Shown here in pieces: positions 15,870 through 22,863 of a stretch of 29,909 nt of DNA. Positions within the stretch are counted from its first letter, which is position 1. Every line of letters starts with the position of its first letter. This stretch comes from a virus, in IMG/VR virus record IMGVR_UViG_3300025117_000192, positions 1 through 29,909 of that record, one strand, 5' to 3'. Position numbers and translations under genes: made by a program. The notes beneath the pieces were generated by a model, which was given only the letters and a program-made list of their open reading frames with translations, was not told where the DNA came from and searched no databases.

Positions 15870-16232
15870 GTGTCGATCGTCTGGTCAGACGTAACTTCTG
15901 CCTTTCCGAACGACGCGACACTGGCAGCAGTGGGCGCTACGGAGGGGCAGACGTACGTCGACTGGACGGACGAGCAGGTGGACGACGCGATCTTGGGAAC
16001 GCGCGCGGACCAGGTCCGGATCCTGCTCGCGGCGCACCTGGCGACGGTCGTATCCTCTGGTGGGTCCGGAGCCTCTGGCCCTGTCTCCTCAGAGAGTGTC
16101 GACGGGGTGAGCCGTTCCTACGCGGTGACAGCAGCAGCGGACGGGGACGACCTGTCCGCGACGAGCTATGGGCGTCGGGCTGCGATGCTGATGAGGACCA
16201 GTCCGAACGCGCGACTCCCGAGGGCGTTCTGA
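15870..16232 (+). CDS. DUF4054 head-tail adaptor
   Basis: Neck protein that docks on the portal, gp6-like. Pattern: an N-terminal VWSDVTSAFPN (the FP near residue 13), ILLAAHLATVVSS (a LaAHL helix, residues ~51-63), a Gly/Ser linker, SVDGVSRSYAV, and ATSYGRRAAMLMR (the TxYG motif). Length 120 aa fits. The start is GTG 15870, directly after the previous stop, so translation is probably coupled. Confidence 0.8.
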   Translation: MSIVWSDVTSAFPNDATLAAVGATEGQTYVDWTDEQVDDAILGTRADQVRILLAAHLATVVSSGGSGASGPVSSESVDGVSRSYAVTAAADGDDLSATSYGRRAAMLMRTSPNARLPRAF

Positions 16233-16233
16233 G

Positions 16234-16719
16234 GTGACTGTGGAGGACCGGGACCACGGATACAAAGACCTCCTGGAGCTGGTAGACGACCTGAAGCGGC
16301 GCAAAATGCACGTCGCGGTCGGGGTGCTTGACGGTTCCGGAGAGATCCCCGACGAGGGGATATCCGTCGCAGGTCTGGCGACCGTCCACGAGTTCGGGGC
16401 CTGGGCAGGAAAAAATCGAAAAGTCTGGGTCCCGGAGCGCGCGCCCATCCGGAAGACTCTCGACGAAGCCGAGAATCGGATCAACGTCGCGGCGACCAGG
16501 GTGCTCACGAAAGCAGCGCGGGGTGACATCTCGGTGGAGGCTGCGCTGGGGACGCTCGGAGAATTCGTCACGTCGCAGATCAGGCGGACGATACAGCGGG
16601 GGGTCGAACCCCCGAACGCAGAGTCCACGATCGCACGAAAGAAGAGCTCGAAACCTTTGATCGACACGGGGCTCCTGCTCCGGTCGTATACGTATCAGGT
16701 ACGAGAGGGAGAGGATTGA
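16234..16719 (+). CDS. Neck / tail completion protein, HK97 gp10-like
   Basis: Probable head-tail joining or tail-completion protein. ATVHEFG (residues ~49-55) and WVPERAPIRKTLDEAE (~65-80) match the HEFG...iPxRpfl pattern of this group; the C-terminal PLIDTGLLLRSYTYQV matches the (I)DTGxLxxSixxxV ending. 161 aa. The start is GTG 16234, one base after the DUF4054 stop. Confidence 0.75.
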   Translation: MTVEDRDHGYKDLLELVDDLKRRKMHVAVGVLDGSGEIPDEGISVAGLATVHEFGAWAGKNRKVWVPERAPIRKTLDEAENRINVAATRVLTKAARGDISVEAALGTLGEFVTSQIRRTIQRGVEPPNAESTIARKKSSKPLIDTGLLLRSYTYQVREGED

Positions 16720-17108
16720 TGACAATTTTATCGCAAGCGACCGACCCCCAGCATCCCGCAGTGACGGCGGAGGCGATCCCCTCCAGGGTTTTCGTCTGTG
16801 TCCGGGCGTCCGACCTGTCCGGGAAGGTCCGTGTCGCGACGAACGCAGAAGAGGACGTCGCCGGACTGCTCGGGTTCGCGCCGAAATCGGCCAGCGCAGA
16901 AAAGTCGATCCTCCTTTACCGCGATGGCGACGTTGTTCCCGGGTTCACCGGGTTGACGCCAGGGCAGGAGTACCATTTGAACGTGTCGAGTCTCGCGCTC
17001 GCGTCAGCACTCACGGCGGGGACGTGGACAAAAAAGGTGGGACTCGCTCGGAGTTCGACGCATCTCGAGTTGAGTTTTGGTCGGATGGTGTCTCAAACGA
17101 AACCGTAA
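16719..17108 (+). CDS. Virion surface-like beta protein, paralogue 1 (129 aa)
   Basis: Function unknown; probably a structural protein. The last ~55 residues carry GFTGLTPGQEYHLN, then GTWTKKVGLARSSTHLELSFG and end QTKP. This GLTPG-x-EY...GxARSxTxxxxSFG frame is shared with the next gene. A TTG start at 16716 is possible, but ATG 16719 with GGGAGAGG upstream is preferred; its A is the last base of the previous gene's stop. Confidence 0.65.
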   Translation: MTILSQATDPQHPAVTAEAIPSRVFVCVRASDLSGKVRVATNAEEDVAGLLGFAPKSASAEKSILLYRDGDVVPGFTGLTPGQEYHLNVSSLALASALTAGTWTKKVGLARSSTHLELSFGRMVSQTKP

Positions 17109-17123
17109 ATTGGAGGTAGACCG

Positions 17124-17546
17124 ATGACTGACCAGGTACGAATGAATGCGAATGCCCATCTTGTTTCTGTCGACGACGAACAGCAGAAATTCTCCGGCAC
17201 AGTAGCGGAAGCGGCTGGCGTCGTTCTCGGATCGATTGTATGGGGGGATGGCGCTGGCGCCTATTCGATCTACAACGCCAACGTCGAGGCGGACTGCGAT
17301 TCGATCCAGGGCATCGCAGATGGTACTTACGCGGATACTGTCATGGGCACATATCACGGCGATGGATCCCTCGTGACCGGGCTGGCTGGGCTGACCCCTG
17401 ACGCAGAGTATTATGCGGATCCGACCACCGGTCTGCTCGGGCTCATCGGCGCGATCGGCTCCGGCGAGTATACTGTCCTGATGGGGAAGGCGCGGTCTGC
17501 AACCACCTTCAAGATCAGCATGGGTTCCGTGTTCCAGAAACCGTAA
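17124..17546 (+). CDS. Virion surface-like beta protein, paralogue 2 (140 aa)
   Basis: Function unknown. Shares with the previous gene the C-terminal frame GLTPDAEYYAD, a Leu-rich strand, GEYTVLMGKARSATTFKISMG and an end QKP. The N-terminal half (VSVDDEQQKFSGTVAEAAG, IVWGDGAGAYSIYNAN) is also beta-rich. A small repeat protein or decoration protein is likely. TTGGAGGTAG precedes ATG 17124 by about six bases. Confidence 0.65.
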   Translation: MTDQVRMNANAHLVSVDDEQQKFSGTVAEAAGVVLGSIVWGDGAGAYSIYNANVEADCDSIQGIADGTYADTVMGTYHGDGSLVTGLAGLTPDAEYYADPTTGLLGLIGAIGSGEYTVLMGKARSATTFKISMGSVFQKP

Positions 17547-17564
17547 TCTCTCTGAGGTTCTGCC

Positions 17565-17909
17565 GTGTCGATCCCGTTTTCGTCCTCCTACACTGTCCGC
17601 ACTTATACTGTTGGTTACGGGTCGGACGGTCGCGCAACGGAGACGGGACCGACCACGCAGACCATTCAGGCGACCGTGACTCCTCTCGATGAACGAGCCC
17701 TCCAGGTGCTGTCTGAAGGGCTCCGAGTCGGGGCACGGTACAAAGTCCGGACCCAGACGGACCTCGGGGACCTGGGAGGCGACGGGGAGACGACGTCGAA
17801 GCGCGTCGTGGTAGACAGCCGGGAGTACCGGCTCGAGCAGTGGGGACGGTGGGACCAGACGAGCTTCGGGTCCCTGAATCACCAGAAGTACCTCGCGAGG
17901 GAGCTATGA
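17565..17909 (+). CDS. Probable head-closure / tail-joining protein (114 aa)
   Basis: A small beta-rich protein: SSYTVRTYTVG, QTIQATVTPLDERALQVLSEGLRVGARYKV, and VVVDSREYRLEQWGRWD. The last segment resembles stopper-type proteins (a DGxxYxVxxxxxW strand near the end). Position between DUF4054/gp10-like genes and the neck terminator supports this. Start GTG 17565 with CTGAGGTT upstream. Its stop overlaps the next ATG (ATGA). Confidence 0.6.
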   Translation: MSIPFSSSYTVRTYTVGYGSDGRATETGPTTQTIQATVTPLDERALQVLSEGLRVGARYKVRTQTDLGDLGGDGETTSKRVVVDSREYRLEQWGRWDQTSFGSLNHQKYLAREL

Positions 17910-18628
17910 AATATTTAGGAATTTTGCTTTCATTTTGCCTGACCATTGTCTCCCTTTCGGGGTGCGTGACCCAGCGAGCGCTCCTCCAGCTCAATGCTTC
18001 GGGGCATATGTCGGAATCCTCCGGCGTCGTCGGCATCGTCGAGGGTGACTACACAGGTCAACCCGCCGATACTCAGGTCTGGATCATCGGCGGACAGGCA
18101 TACGAGGCCGACAGTGGCGGCGGCATCACCGGTGGAAATATCGCTGTCACGATTGGAGGTGACGCCGATACCACCTATGCCTCGCTTGTTACTGCGATCG
18201 ACGGTGGACCCGGAAATGTAGATGCGGACGTCCCGGTACTCGGCAGGCTTCGGATTCGCACTGCGGTATCTGCCGGAGGGGCTGTTCAGAACTCCGGAGG
18301 TTCTGTCGCCGTCTCAGAAACCGCGGCGAATTTCGACTGGCGCGGGGCAAATACGAACCAGAACGGGAGAGGGACGGCGTCCAGACGTCGAGAGACTTGT
18401 CGACGGACGATCGATACACTCTTCGTCGCGGCGGCCAGTGCTCGACTCTGTGAATTCTCGTGGACCCCCTCGAGGGTGGTGAACGTACAGGTTCGAGCCG
18501 CAGACGGGATGCTGATCAACATCGGGTCAGACCTGTGGACGATATCCGGGAACGCTGTGCTCTGGACGGCGTCAGGAGTCGCACACATCGCGGACACGCA
18601 GATCGTGGACGTGACGGTAGAGGAGTAG
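17906..18628 (+). CDS. Predicted lipoprotein inside the neck operon (240 aa)
   Basis: The N-terminus MKYLGILLSFCLTIVSLSGC is a textbook lipoprotein signal: Lys2, a hydrophobic stretch, and the lipobox LSGC with Cys20 as lipidation site. The rest is beta-rich (VWIIGGQAYEAD, NIAVTIGGDADTTYASLVTAID) and resembles repeats in phage structural proteins, followed by an Arg-rich stretch (~165-175) and a C-terminal beta domain. The first ~60 bases are much AT-richer than the surrounding DNA, as if a signal sequence had been grafted on. GGGAGCT precedes the ATG, which overlaps the previous stop. It could be a superinfection-exclusion lipoprotein or a virion protein. No second strong start is seen. Confidence 0.62.
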   Translation: MKYLGILLSFCLTIVSLSGCVTQRALLQLNASGHMSESSGVVGIVEGDYTGQPADTQVWIIGGQAYEADSGGGITGGNIAVTIGGDADTTYASLVTAIDGGPGNVDADVPVLGRLRIRTAVSAGGAVQNSGGSVAVSETAANFDWRGANTNQNGRGTASRRRETCRRTIDTLFVAAASARLCEFSWTPSRVVNVQVRAADGMLINIGSDLWTISGNAVLWTASGVAHIADTQIVDVTVEE

Positions 18629-18630
18629 CG

Positions 18631-19194
18631 GTGACCCGATCTGGTCTTGAGAACGCGATCCGGGGGCTGGTTCAGCCCCGCTTGAACTTGACGACGATCT
18701 GGGCTCACCAGACGACGGCGACGGGTTCGGCGGTGGCCAGACCGAGCACCCCTCACGCGCTCCTGAACCTGATCTCGGACGTGGCGGACGGACTCCCGGA
18801 CTCTCTTGGAGACGCCCCCCAGCACGTCGTCGGGCTGGTCACGAGCCAGCTCGAGCACCTGACGGAGGACCGGTACGCGAGGTGCTCTGTGAAGTGTTTC
18901 GGGGCCGGCGCCTGGGACAAGCTCGACGACTTGCGACTCTACCTCCAGACGGCGACGGCGCGGGGGCTGGCGGACACGGCAGGGATAGGGATTTCGTCTC
19001 TCTCTGACATCACCGACCTGACCGCGCTCGATGGGGGAGGGTGGGAGCAGGTTTGCACGATGGATCTGGTAGTCCACAGGCGTGAGCGTCTCGAGAGTGA
19101 CGAGGGGTACATCGACGACGTGACGATCGGACTCACGTACAAAGACGGGGCGACGACTGTCGCGACAGATAGTATCGCAGTATCAGCTCCATAG
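18631..19194 (+). CDS. Phage neck terminator (gp12-like)
   Basis: Tail terminator/neck protein that caps the tail before head joining. LQTATARGLADTAGIGISSLSDIT followed by TALDGGGWEQVCTMDLVVHRRE is characteristic of the group: a Tyr-Leu-Gln stretch, a short acidic loop, then a strand with repeated aliphatic residues and a terminal HR. 187 aa. Start GTG 18631, two bases after the previous stop; the longer frame from 18460 is a shadow. The stop is followed by ATAGGAGG for the sheath gene. Confidence 0.75.
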   Translation: MTRSGLENAIRGLVQPRLNLTTIWAHQTTATGSAVARPSTPHALLNLISDVADGLPDSLGDAPQHVVGLVTSQLEHLTEDRYARCSVKCFGAGAWDKLDDLRLYLQTATARGLADTAGIGISSLSDITDLTALDGGGWEQVCTMDLVVHRRERLESDEGYIDDVTIGLTYKDGATTVATDSIAVSAP

Positions 19195-19203
19195 GAGGAC
19201 GAT

Positions 19204-20643
19204 ATGTCCGACGTTCCTATCAGCGACATCGTAAACGTCTCCATCTCCATCGCCACCGGTGCGACGCAGCAAGCCGGATTCGGCACGATCATGGTCGTGG
19301 GCCAAACGAACCTGCTCGGTTCGACCGTGCTCACGTGCGAGTCTGCGGCAGACTGGGTGACGGCGGGAGGCCTCACGACTGACCCTGAATACCTGGCCCT
19401 GGCAGCTATTTTTTCACAGCAGCCGACTGTCCAGGAGGTGAAGGTCAGCGAGCGTGACCCTGACGTGAGCGGTCAGCAACGGGTGACCTTCGCGGCGGAC
19501 ATCACGGCGGGTCAGACCTGCACGATCACCTACACCTACGTGGACCTGGCAGGCGCGACCCAGACGGAGACGGTCGCGATACTGTACGCCGTCTCCCACG
19601 CGAACACCGTCTCTCTGATCGAGGCCGCGCTCCTGGCGCTCAATGCCGTGACTGCCTGCACGGGCGTCGACGACACTCCCGGGGCGCTGTTCACGGTCAC
19701 GATCGATCCGGCACTGGTCCGGTCGGGGTCCGTGACGTTCACAGTCATGGCGACGGCAGGGGCCGGTGTCCCGCAGACGGGGACCGCGTCAGTAGTTCTA
19801 GCTCCGACGGTACTCACTGCCGACCTGAACGCGTTGGTTCTCGTGGATGACGCGTGGTACTGCCTGATCCTGACCCACGAGGGGACGGATAACCAGCGGA
19901 ACATGGACACCTACCGTGCCGCGGTGTGGGTCGAGGCCAATACCATCGACTGTATCCACATCGCGCAGAACGACCAGGCTGTGCTCGCGGCTGGGACCGC
20001 GGGCAATATCGCCAAGGTGCTCGAGGCCGCGTCGTACAACCGGACGCACGTTTTTTACCACCCGGAGTCGGAGTACGCAGCCGCAGCCCTGGCTGGACGG
20101 AACCTCAGCCAGAACCTGGATGTCTCCAGCATCGACTGGTACCTCCAGACATTGTCTGGGATCACCTCTCAGGATTACACGTCGACCCAGCGGTCGACCA
20201 TGGCCGCGGACCAGATCGGGTACTACACGACCGCCGCGGGGGGCGCACATTATTTCGGCGGCAAGATGGCGTCCCAGCGGTACATCGACCAGCAGCTCAC
20301 GGTCGACTGGTTCTCGTCCCGCGTGGCAGAGGACGTGCTCAGCTACCTGGTGCGTGGCGCCGCGTCCAACATCAAGCGGACGTACACGGACCTGACGATC
20401 GCAGCGATCGCCGGGCTCGTCAAGAAACGCTGGATCAACGGGGTGCGCGCGAACCACTTCGCTGAAACCCGGGAGGACGCCTCAGGCGACACGGTCGAGG
20501 GCATCATCCTGACCGCAGGGTCCGCCGCGTCGCAGAGCTCTGCGGACAAGACGGCTAGACTCTACGCGGGGCTCTCTGCGTCCATCCCCCTGGCGGGTGG
20601 TATCCGGACGGTCAATCCTTTGACGATTATTCTGGAGGTGTGA
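19204..20643 (+). CDS. Tail sheath protein (DUF3383-like)
   Basis: Contractile tail sheath, which makes this a myovirus-type phage. N-terminus SDIVNVSISIATGATQQAGFGTIMVVG fits DUF3383; the C-terminal half has YFGGKMASQRYIDQQLTVDWFSSRVAEDVLSYL and TYTDLTIAAIAGLVKKRW, and ends IRTVNPLTIILEV as in sheath proteins. Residues ~75-200 form an inserted, Thr/Val-rich domain with the SLIEAALLALNAV helix. 479 aa. AGGAGG precedes ATG 19204. Confidence 0.88.
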   Translation: MSDVPISDIVNVSISIATGATQQAGFGTIMVVGQTNLLGSTVLTCESAADWVTAGGLTTDPEYLALAAIFSQQPTVQEVKVSERDPDVSGQQRVTFAADITAGQTCTITYTYVDLAGATQTETVAILYAVSHANTVSLIEAALLALNAVTACTGVDDTPGALFTVTIDPALVRSGSVTFTVMATAGAGVPQTGTASVVLAPTVLTADLNALVLVDDAWYCLILTHEGTDNQRNMDTYRAAVWVEANTIDCIHIAQNDQAVLAAGTAGNIAKVLEAASYNRTHVFYHPESEYAAAALAGRNLSQNLDVSSIDWYLQTLSGITSQDYTSTQRSTMAADQIGYYTTAAGGAHYFGGKMASQRYIDQQLTVDWFSSRVAEDVLSYLVRGAASNIKRTYTDLTIAAIAGLVKKRWINGVRANHFAETREDASGDTVEGIILTAGSAASQSSADKTARLYAGLSASIPLAGGIRTVNPLTIILEV

Positions 20644-20647
20644 CGCC

Positions 20648-21079
20648 ATGATCGCATTCGACCCCCGTAAATTCGTGCTCTCGTTCAACGGCGTCCCCAT
20701 CTCTGGGTTTGGCGCAGGTACGTTTTTCAAGGCGACCAGGCGCAAACCGTTCGCTGCGCTCGAGGAACTCGGAGCGGACGGGGAGGGCGCTTTCGTCCTC
20801 TCCGGTGACCACTCGTATGATGTGGAGCTGACCTTGAAAAGGGCGTCTCCGTCGAACACACTGCTCAGCCAGTTCGCGAACGCGACCAGGATGGGCGCGC
20901 CAGTGGTCGGGAGCATGAGTGCGAAGGACATGAGCACGGGTGGGACGTTCGACAGCGAGGAAGTGATTCAGACGGATATGCCCCCGTTTGAGCGGGAGGG
21001 GGGCGGGAAGCTCGGAGAGAACGTGTGGAAGTTTTCGGCGAAGAAGGGCGTGGAGAACCAACCAGGAGCTTCGACCTAA
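20648..21079 (+). CDS. Tail tube protein (DUF3277-like)
   Basis: Inner tube of the contractile tail. FDPRKFVLSFNGVPISGFGAGTFF at the start, then LGADGEGAFVLSGDHSYDVELTL and LKRASPSNTLLSQFANA (TxxSxSNxxLS) match DUF3277. 143 aa is the usual size. CTGGAGG lies about nine bases before ATG 20648. Immediately downstream of the sheath gene; its end overlaps the convergent minus gene 21076-21243 by four bases. Confidence 0.88.
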   Translation: MIAFDPRKFVLSFNGVPISGFGAGTFFKATRRKPFAALEELGADGEGAFVLSGDHSYDVELTLKRASPSNTLLSQFANATRMGAPVVGSMSAKDMSTGGTFDSEEVIQTDMPPFEREGGGKLGENVWKFSAKKGVENQPGAST

Positions 21080-21243
21080 CAGAGCCGTGCGAACCACATC
21101 AGCTCTTTTTTCGGTCCCAGCGTGACCCTGACCAGCTCGTCCTTCGTGTACTCCTTCTGGAGCCCCCTCCCCAGCAGGACCACTTCGTTGTCCCCCCACC
21201 AGCGCCACATTTTCTCGAATGTTTCGAAGTGTATTTTTTCCAT
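21076..21243 (-). CDS. Hypothetical micro-protein (55 aa)
   Basis: A 56-codon frame beginning MEKIHFETFEKMWRWWGD and ending LMWFARLC, rich in Trp and charged residues; the ending with a WFARLC stretch and the YTKDELVRVTLG segment suggest a compact fold. GAGGACG lies about nine bases before the ATG, and the start is four bases past the stop of the preceding gene (21247). The stop overlaps the tail tube stop on the other strand. Function unknown. Confidence 0.6.
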   Translation of the reverse strand: MEKIHFETFEKMWRWWGDNEVVLLGRGLQKEYTKDELVRVTLGPKKELMWFARLC

Positions 21244-21246
21244 CAG

Positions 21247-21822
21247 TCACTCGTCCTCTGACTCCGCAGTGGGAACCACCAGGTCTGGGTGTTTCCCCTC
21301 GATCGCCTGAGCCACGCGCTCGAGCTTCTCTCCGAACACCCGAGCCAGCTCCTTGTTGCGCTCCCAATACCCGACGCAGTCCAGGACGTGCTTCAAATTG
21401 TAGTCCGTGACGAGCCATTCTTTGACGGCGGTAGGAGCTGTATCCAGGAGCCTCAAAGCTGCCGTTTTAGTACCATCTTGAGGGAGGGCGTCGCTGTTTC
21501 TGCCATTACCAATACCGCAGCCTCCCTCGAGATCGACGAGGGAGCTCTCCAACGAATTCATCCCTGCTGGGCACCTTTTACTGACGGCTCTGAGTGCTCG
21601 AAGCACGAACTTCCACAACGTCTTCGCGTCATTCGATGACCAAGTCTCCAGGTCATCTCCACAGAGTCTCGCGAACACAGGCTCGAACGAGTCGTCGCTC
21701 GACAGGATGCTCTTCGCGAGGATCTCCCTGTCTTCAAGAATCATCACTTCCAGGATCTTGTCTACCGGGATCCTGACGTCCACATATTCAATTCCCGCAG
21801 ACTCTACTCTCAAGTCATTCAT
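21247..21822 (-). CDS. Hypothetical protein (191 aa)
   Basis: Not recognised. Starts MNDLRVESAGIEY, with a helical middle (DAKTLWKFVLRALRAVSKRC, residues ~65-84), a Gly/Asn-rich loop (GGCGIGNGRN), another helical stretch (AVKEWLVTDYNLKHVLDCVGYWERNKEL) and an acidic C-terminus ESEDE. TTGGAGGTAG lies eight bases upstream of ATG 21822. First gene of a two-gene minus cassette; promoter at 21858-21885. Confidence 0.68.
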   Translation of the reverse strand: MNDLRVESAGIEYVDVRIPVDKILEVMILEDREILAKSILSSDDSFEPVFARLCGDDLETWSSNDAKTLWKFVLRALRAVSKRCPAGMNSLESSLVDLEGGCGIGNGRNSDALPQDGTKTAALRLLDTAPTAVKEWLVTDYNLKHVLDCVGYWERNKELARVFGEKLERVAQAIEGKHPDLVVPTAESEDE

Positions 21823-21857
21823 AAAATACTACCTCCAAGTTTTCCCTCCCTGTCTCT

Positions 21858-21885
21858 ACTATAATCAGGCAAGAGAAAAAATCAA
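21858..21885 (-). promoter_or_regulatory. sigma-70-type promoter for minus cassette 21822-21076
   Basis: On the minus strand: -35 TTGATT (21885-21880), 16-base spacer, -10 TATAGT (21863-21858), with the shared box just upstream. Confidence 0.7.
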
Positions 21886-21887
21886 CA

Positions 21888-21930
21888 AAATAATTCACAG
21901 CTCGACGTTGTTTCCACTGTGAGCTATTCT
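21888..21930 (+). promoter_or_regulatory. late-type promoter for tail assembly chaperone
   Basis: Block AAATAATTCACAGCTCGA (21888-21905) with TCGACG at 21902-21907, a 17-base spacer and TATTCT at 21925-21930. The predicted RNA start is near 21937, leaving a ~65-base leader with a strong hairpin. Confidence 0.6.
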
Positions 21931-21946
21931 GTTTTCGAACGTTCCG

Positions 21947-21980
21947 GCCGGGTGGCTGCGATGTTTGCAGCCGACCCGGC
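21947..21980 (+). promoter_or_regulatory. Strong leader hairpin before the tail assembly chaperone gene
   Basis: GCCGGGTGGCTGC (21947-21959), a 7-base loop, and GCAGCCGACCCGGC (21967-21980) pair over 13 base pairs with one bulged G, followed by ATCCCTTTT. It lies about ten bases into the predicted transcript and 23 bases before the ATG. It may stabilise or process the mRNA or act as an attenuator; the T-run is too short for a confident terminator call. Confidence 0.6.
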
Positions 21981-22003
21981 ATCCCTTTTCCCCGGAGTCC
22001 CCT

Positions 22004-22495
22004 ATGCCCCCGAAAGCGCAGAAGTCCGCAGAATCGTTCACGATCGGCGACCAGGTATTCATCGTCCACAGTTTCAGCTCGAGCCAGTCGCTCGATGTGC
22101 TCCTCATGCTCGGGGAAGTCATCGCCCCCGCGCTCGGGAAGCTGCTCAACAGGAAAGTCTCGAGCGACCTGTCGGACATCGCGGAGGCGGTCGACGAGCT
22201 GAAGGGCATGGACGTGGACATGGCACTCCCCTCCCTGCTGGCGGTTTTCGGCACGGTGCGGAAGATCGGGGGCATCGACCTGGTGGTCTCAATTCTCCAG
22301 ACCACGTACCACGAGGATCGGCCGATCAATACCCGTGCGCGGTTCGACGAGGTTTTCCAGGGACCTGGCGCACTCGTGGACGCGGCTCGAGTCCTCTGGC
22401 ACGTGCTCAGGTTCCAGCTCAGCCCTTTATGGGACGCGCTCCGGCCCCTGCTCTCAGGTCGGGGCGGCGACAAGGTCCCGACCCCCAAGAGCTAG
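22004..22495 (+). CDS. Tail assembly chaperone, short form (gpG-like)
   Basis: Coats the tape measure protein during tail assembly; located between tail tube and tape measure, the universal place for this gene. It starts MPPKAQKSAES and is a helical protein (LMLGEVIAPALGKLL, SDIAEAVDELKG, LPSLLAVFGTVRKIGG). 163 aa. ATG 22004 has CCGGAG eight bases upstream. The next frame (-1) continues without a stop or usable start to 22656, so a longer frameshift form is expected (see the separate entry). Confidence 0.72.
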   Translation: MPPKAQKSAESFTIGDQVFIVHSFSSSQSLDVLLMLGEVIAPALGKLLNRKVSSDLSDIAEAVDELKGMDVDMALPSLLAVFGTVRKIGGIDLVVSILQTTYHEDRPINTRARFDEVFQGPGALVDAARVLWHVLRFQLSPLWDALRPLLSGRGGDKVPTPKS

Positions 22496-22656
22496 GCCCG
22501 AACGTCGACTGGAGGATCTGGGGACCCGTCCTTGCGGGGCTCGGCACGCTCCGTGAGGTCAGGCACGAGTGGACCCTGACCGACCTGCTCGACGCTCACG
22601 AGGTCCTGGCCGTGCGCTCCGAGCTGGAGAGGTTGGCTTCGGAGCGCGTGAAATAA
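22482..22656 (+). CDS. Frameshifted extension of the tail assembly chaperone (gpGT-like)
   Basis: At the end of the short form the zero-frame codons are ACC-CCC-AAG-AGC-TAG, with a run of five C at 22482-22486. A slip of -1 on CCC (22484-22486) gives CAA-GAG-CTA and opens 56 codons to TAA at 22654-22656 (PNVDWRIWGPVLAG, then EWTLTDLLDAHEVLAV). After the TAG this frame has no ATG, GTG or TTG until the last 12 codons, so independent translation is unlikely. Size, position and the DLLDAHE segment fit the T extension of lambda-type chaperones. The slippery site is not a perfect X-XXY-YYZ heptamer. Confidence 0.62.
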
Positions 22657-22863
22657 TCACATTTCCTCTATCTGACACACCTTATCCCACTCCCCGTCAT
22701 CCTCTACCCACTTCAGCTCTCCACCACCTACAGGCTCGTAGGTTAGTTGGTCCCAGTACCCAGTACCATAAGTTATCAAGTAACTCTGGTCGCTACCTTT
22801 TCGCATCCATAGATCACCGAAACTTTCACGTGTTGGACACGCACGATGTTTTTTATCACACAT
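22657..22863 (-). CDS. Hypothetical small protein (68 aa)
   Basis: Not recognised. Starts MCDKKHRACPTRESFGDLW and is rich in Trp, Tyr and Gly (YLITYGTGYWDQLTYEPVGGG), ending acidic (VCQIEEM). AT-richer than its neighbours. ATG 22863 lies inside the end of the preceding gene (eight-base overlap), and GGGTGGA upstream could serve as ribosome binding site. The stop is adjacent to the end of the chaperone extension on the other strand. Confidence 0.6.
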   Translation of the reverse strand: MCDKKHRACPTRESFGDLWMRKGSDQSYLITYGTGYWDQLTYEPVGGGELKWVEDDGEWDKVCQIEEM

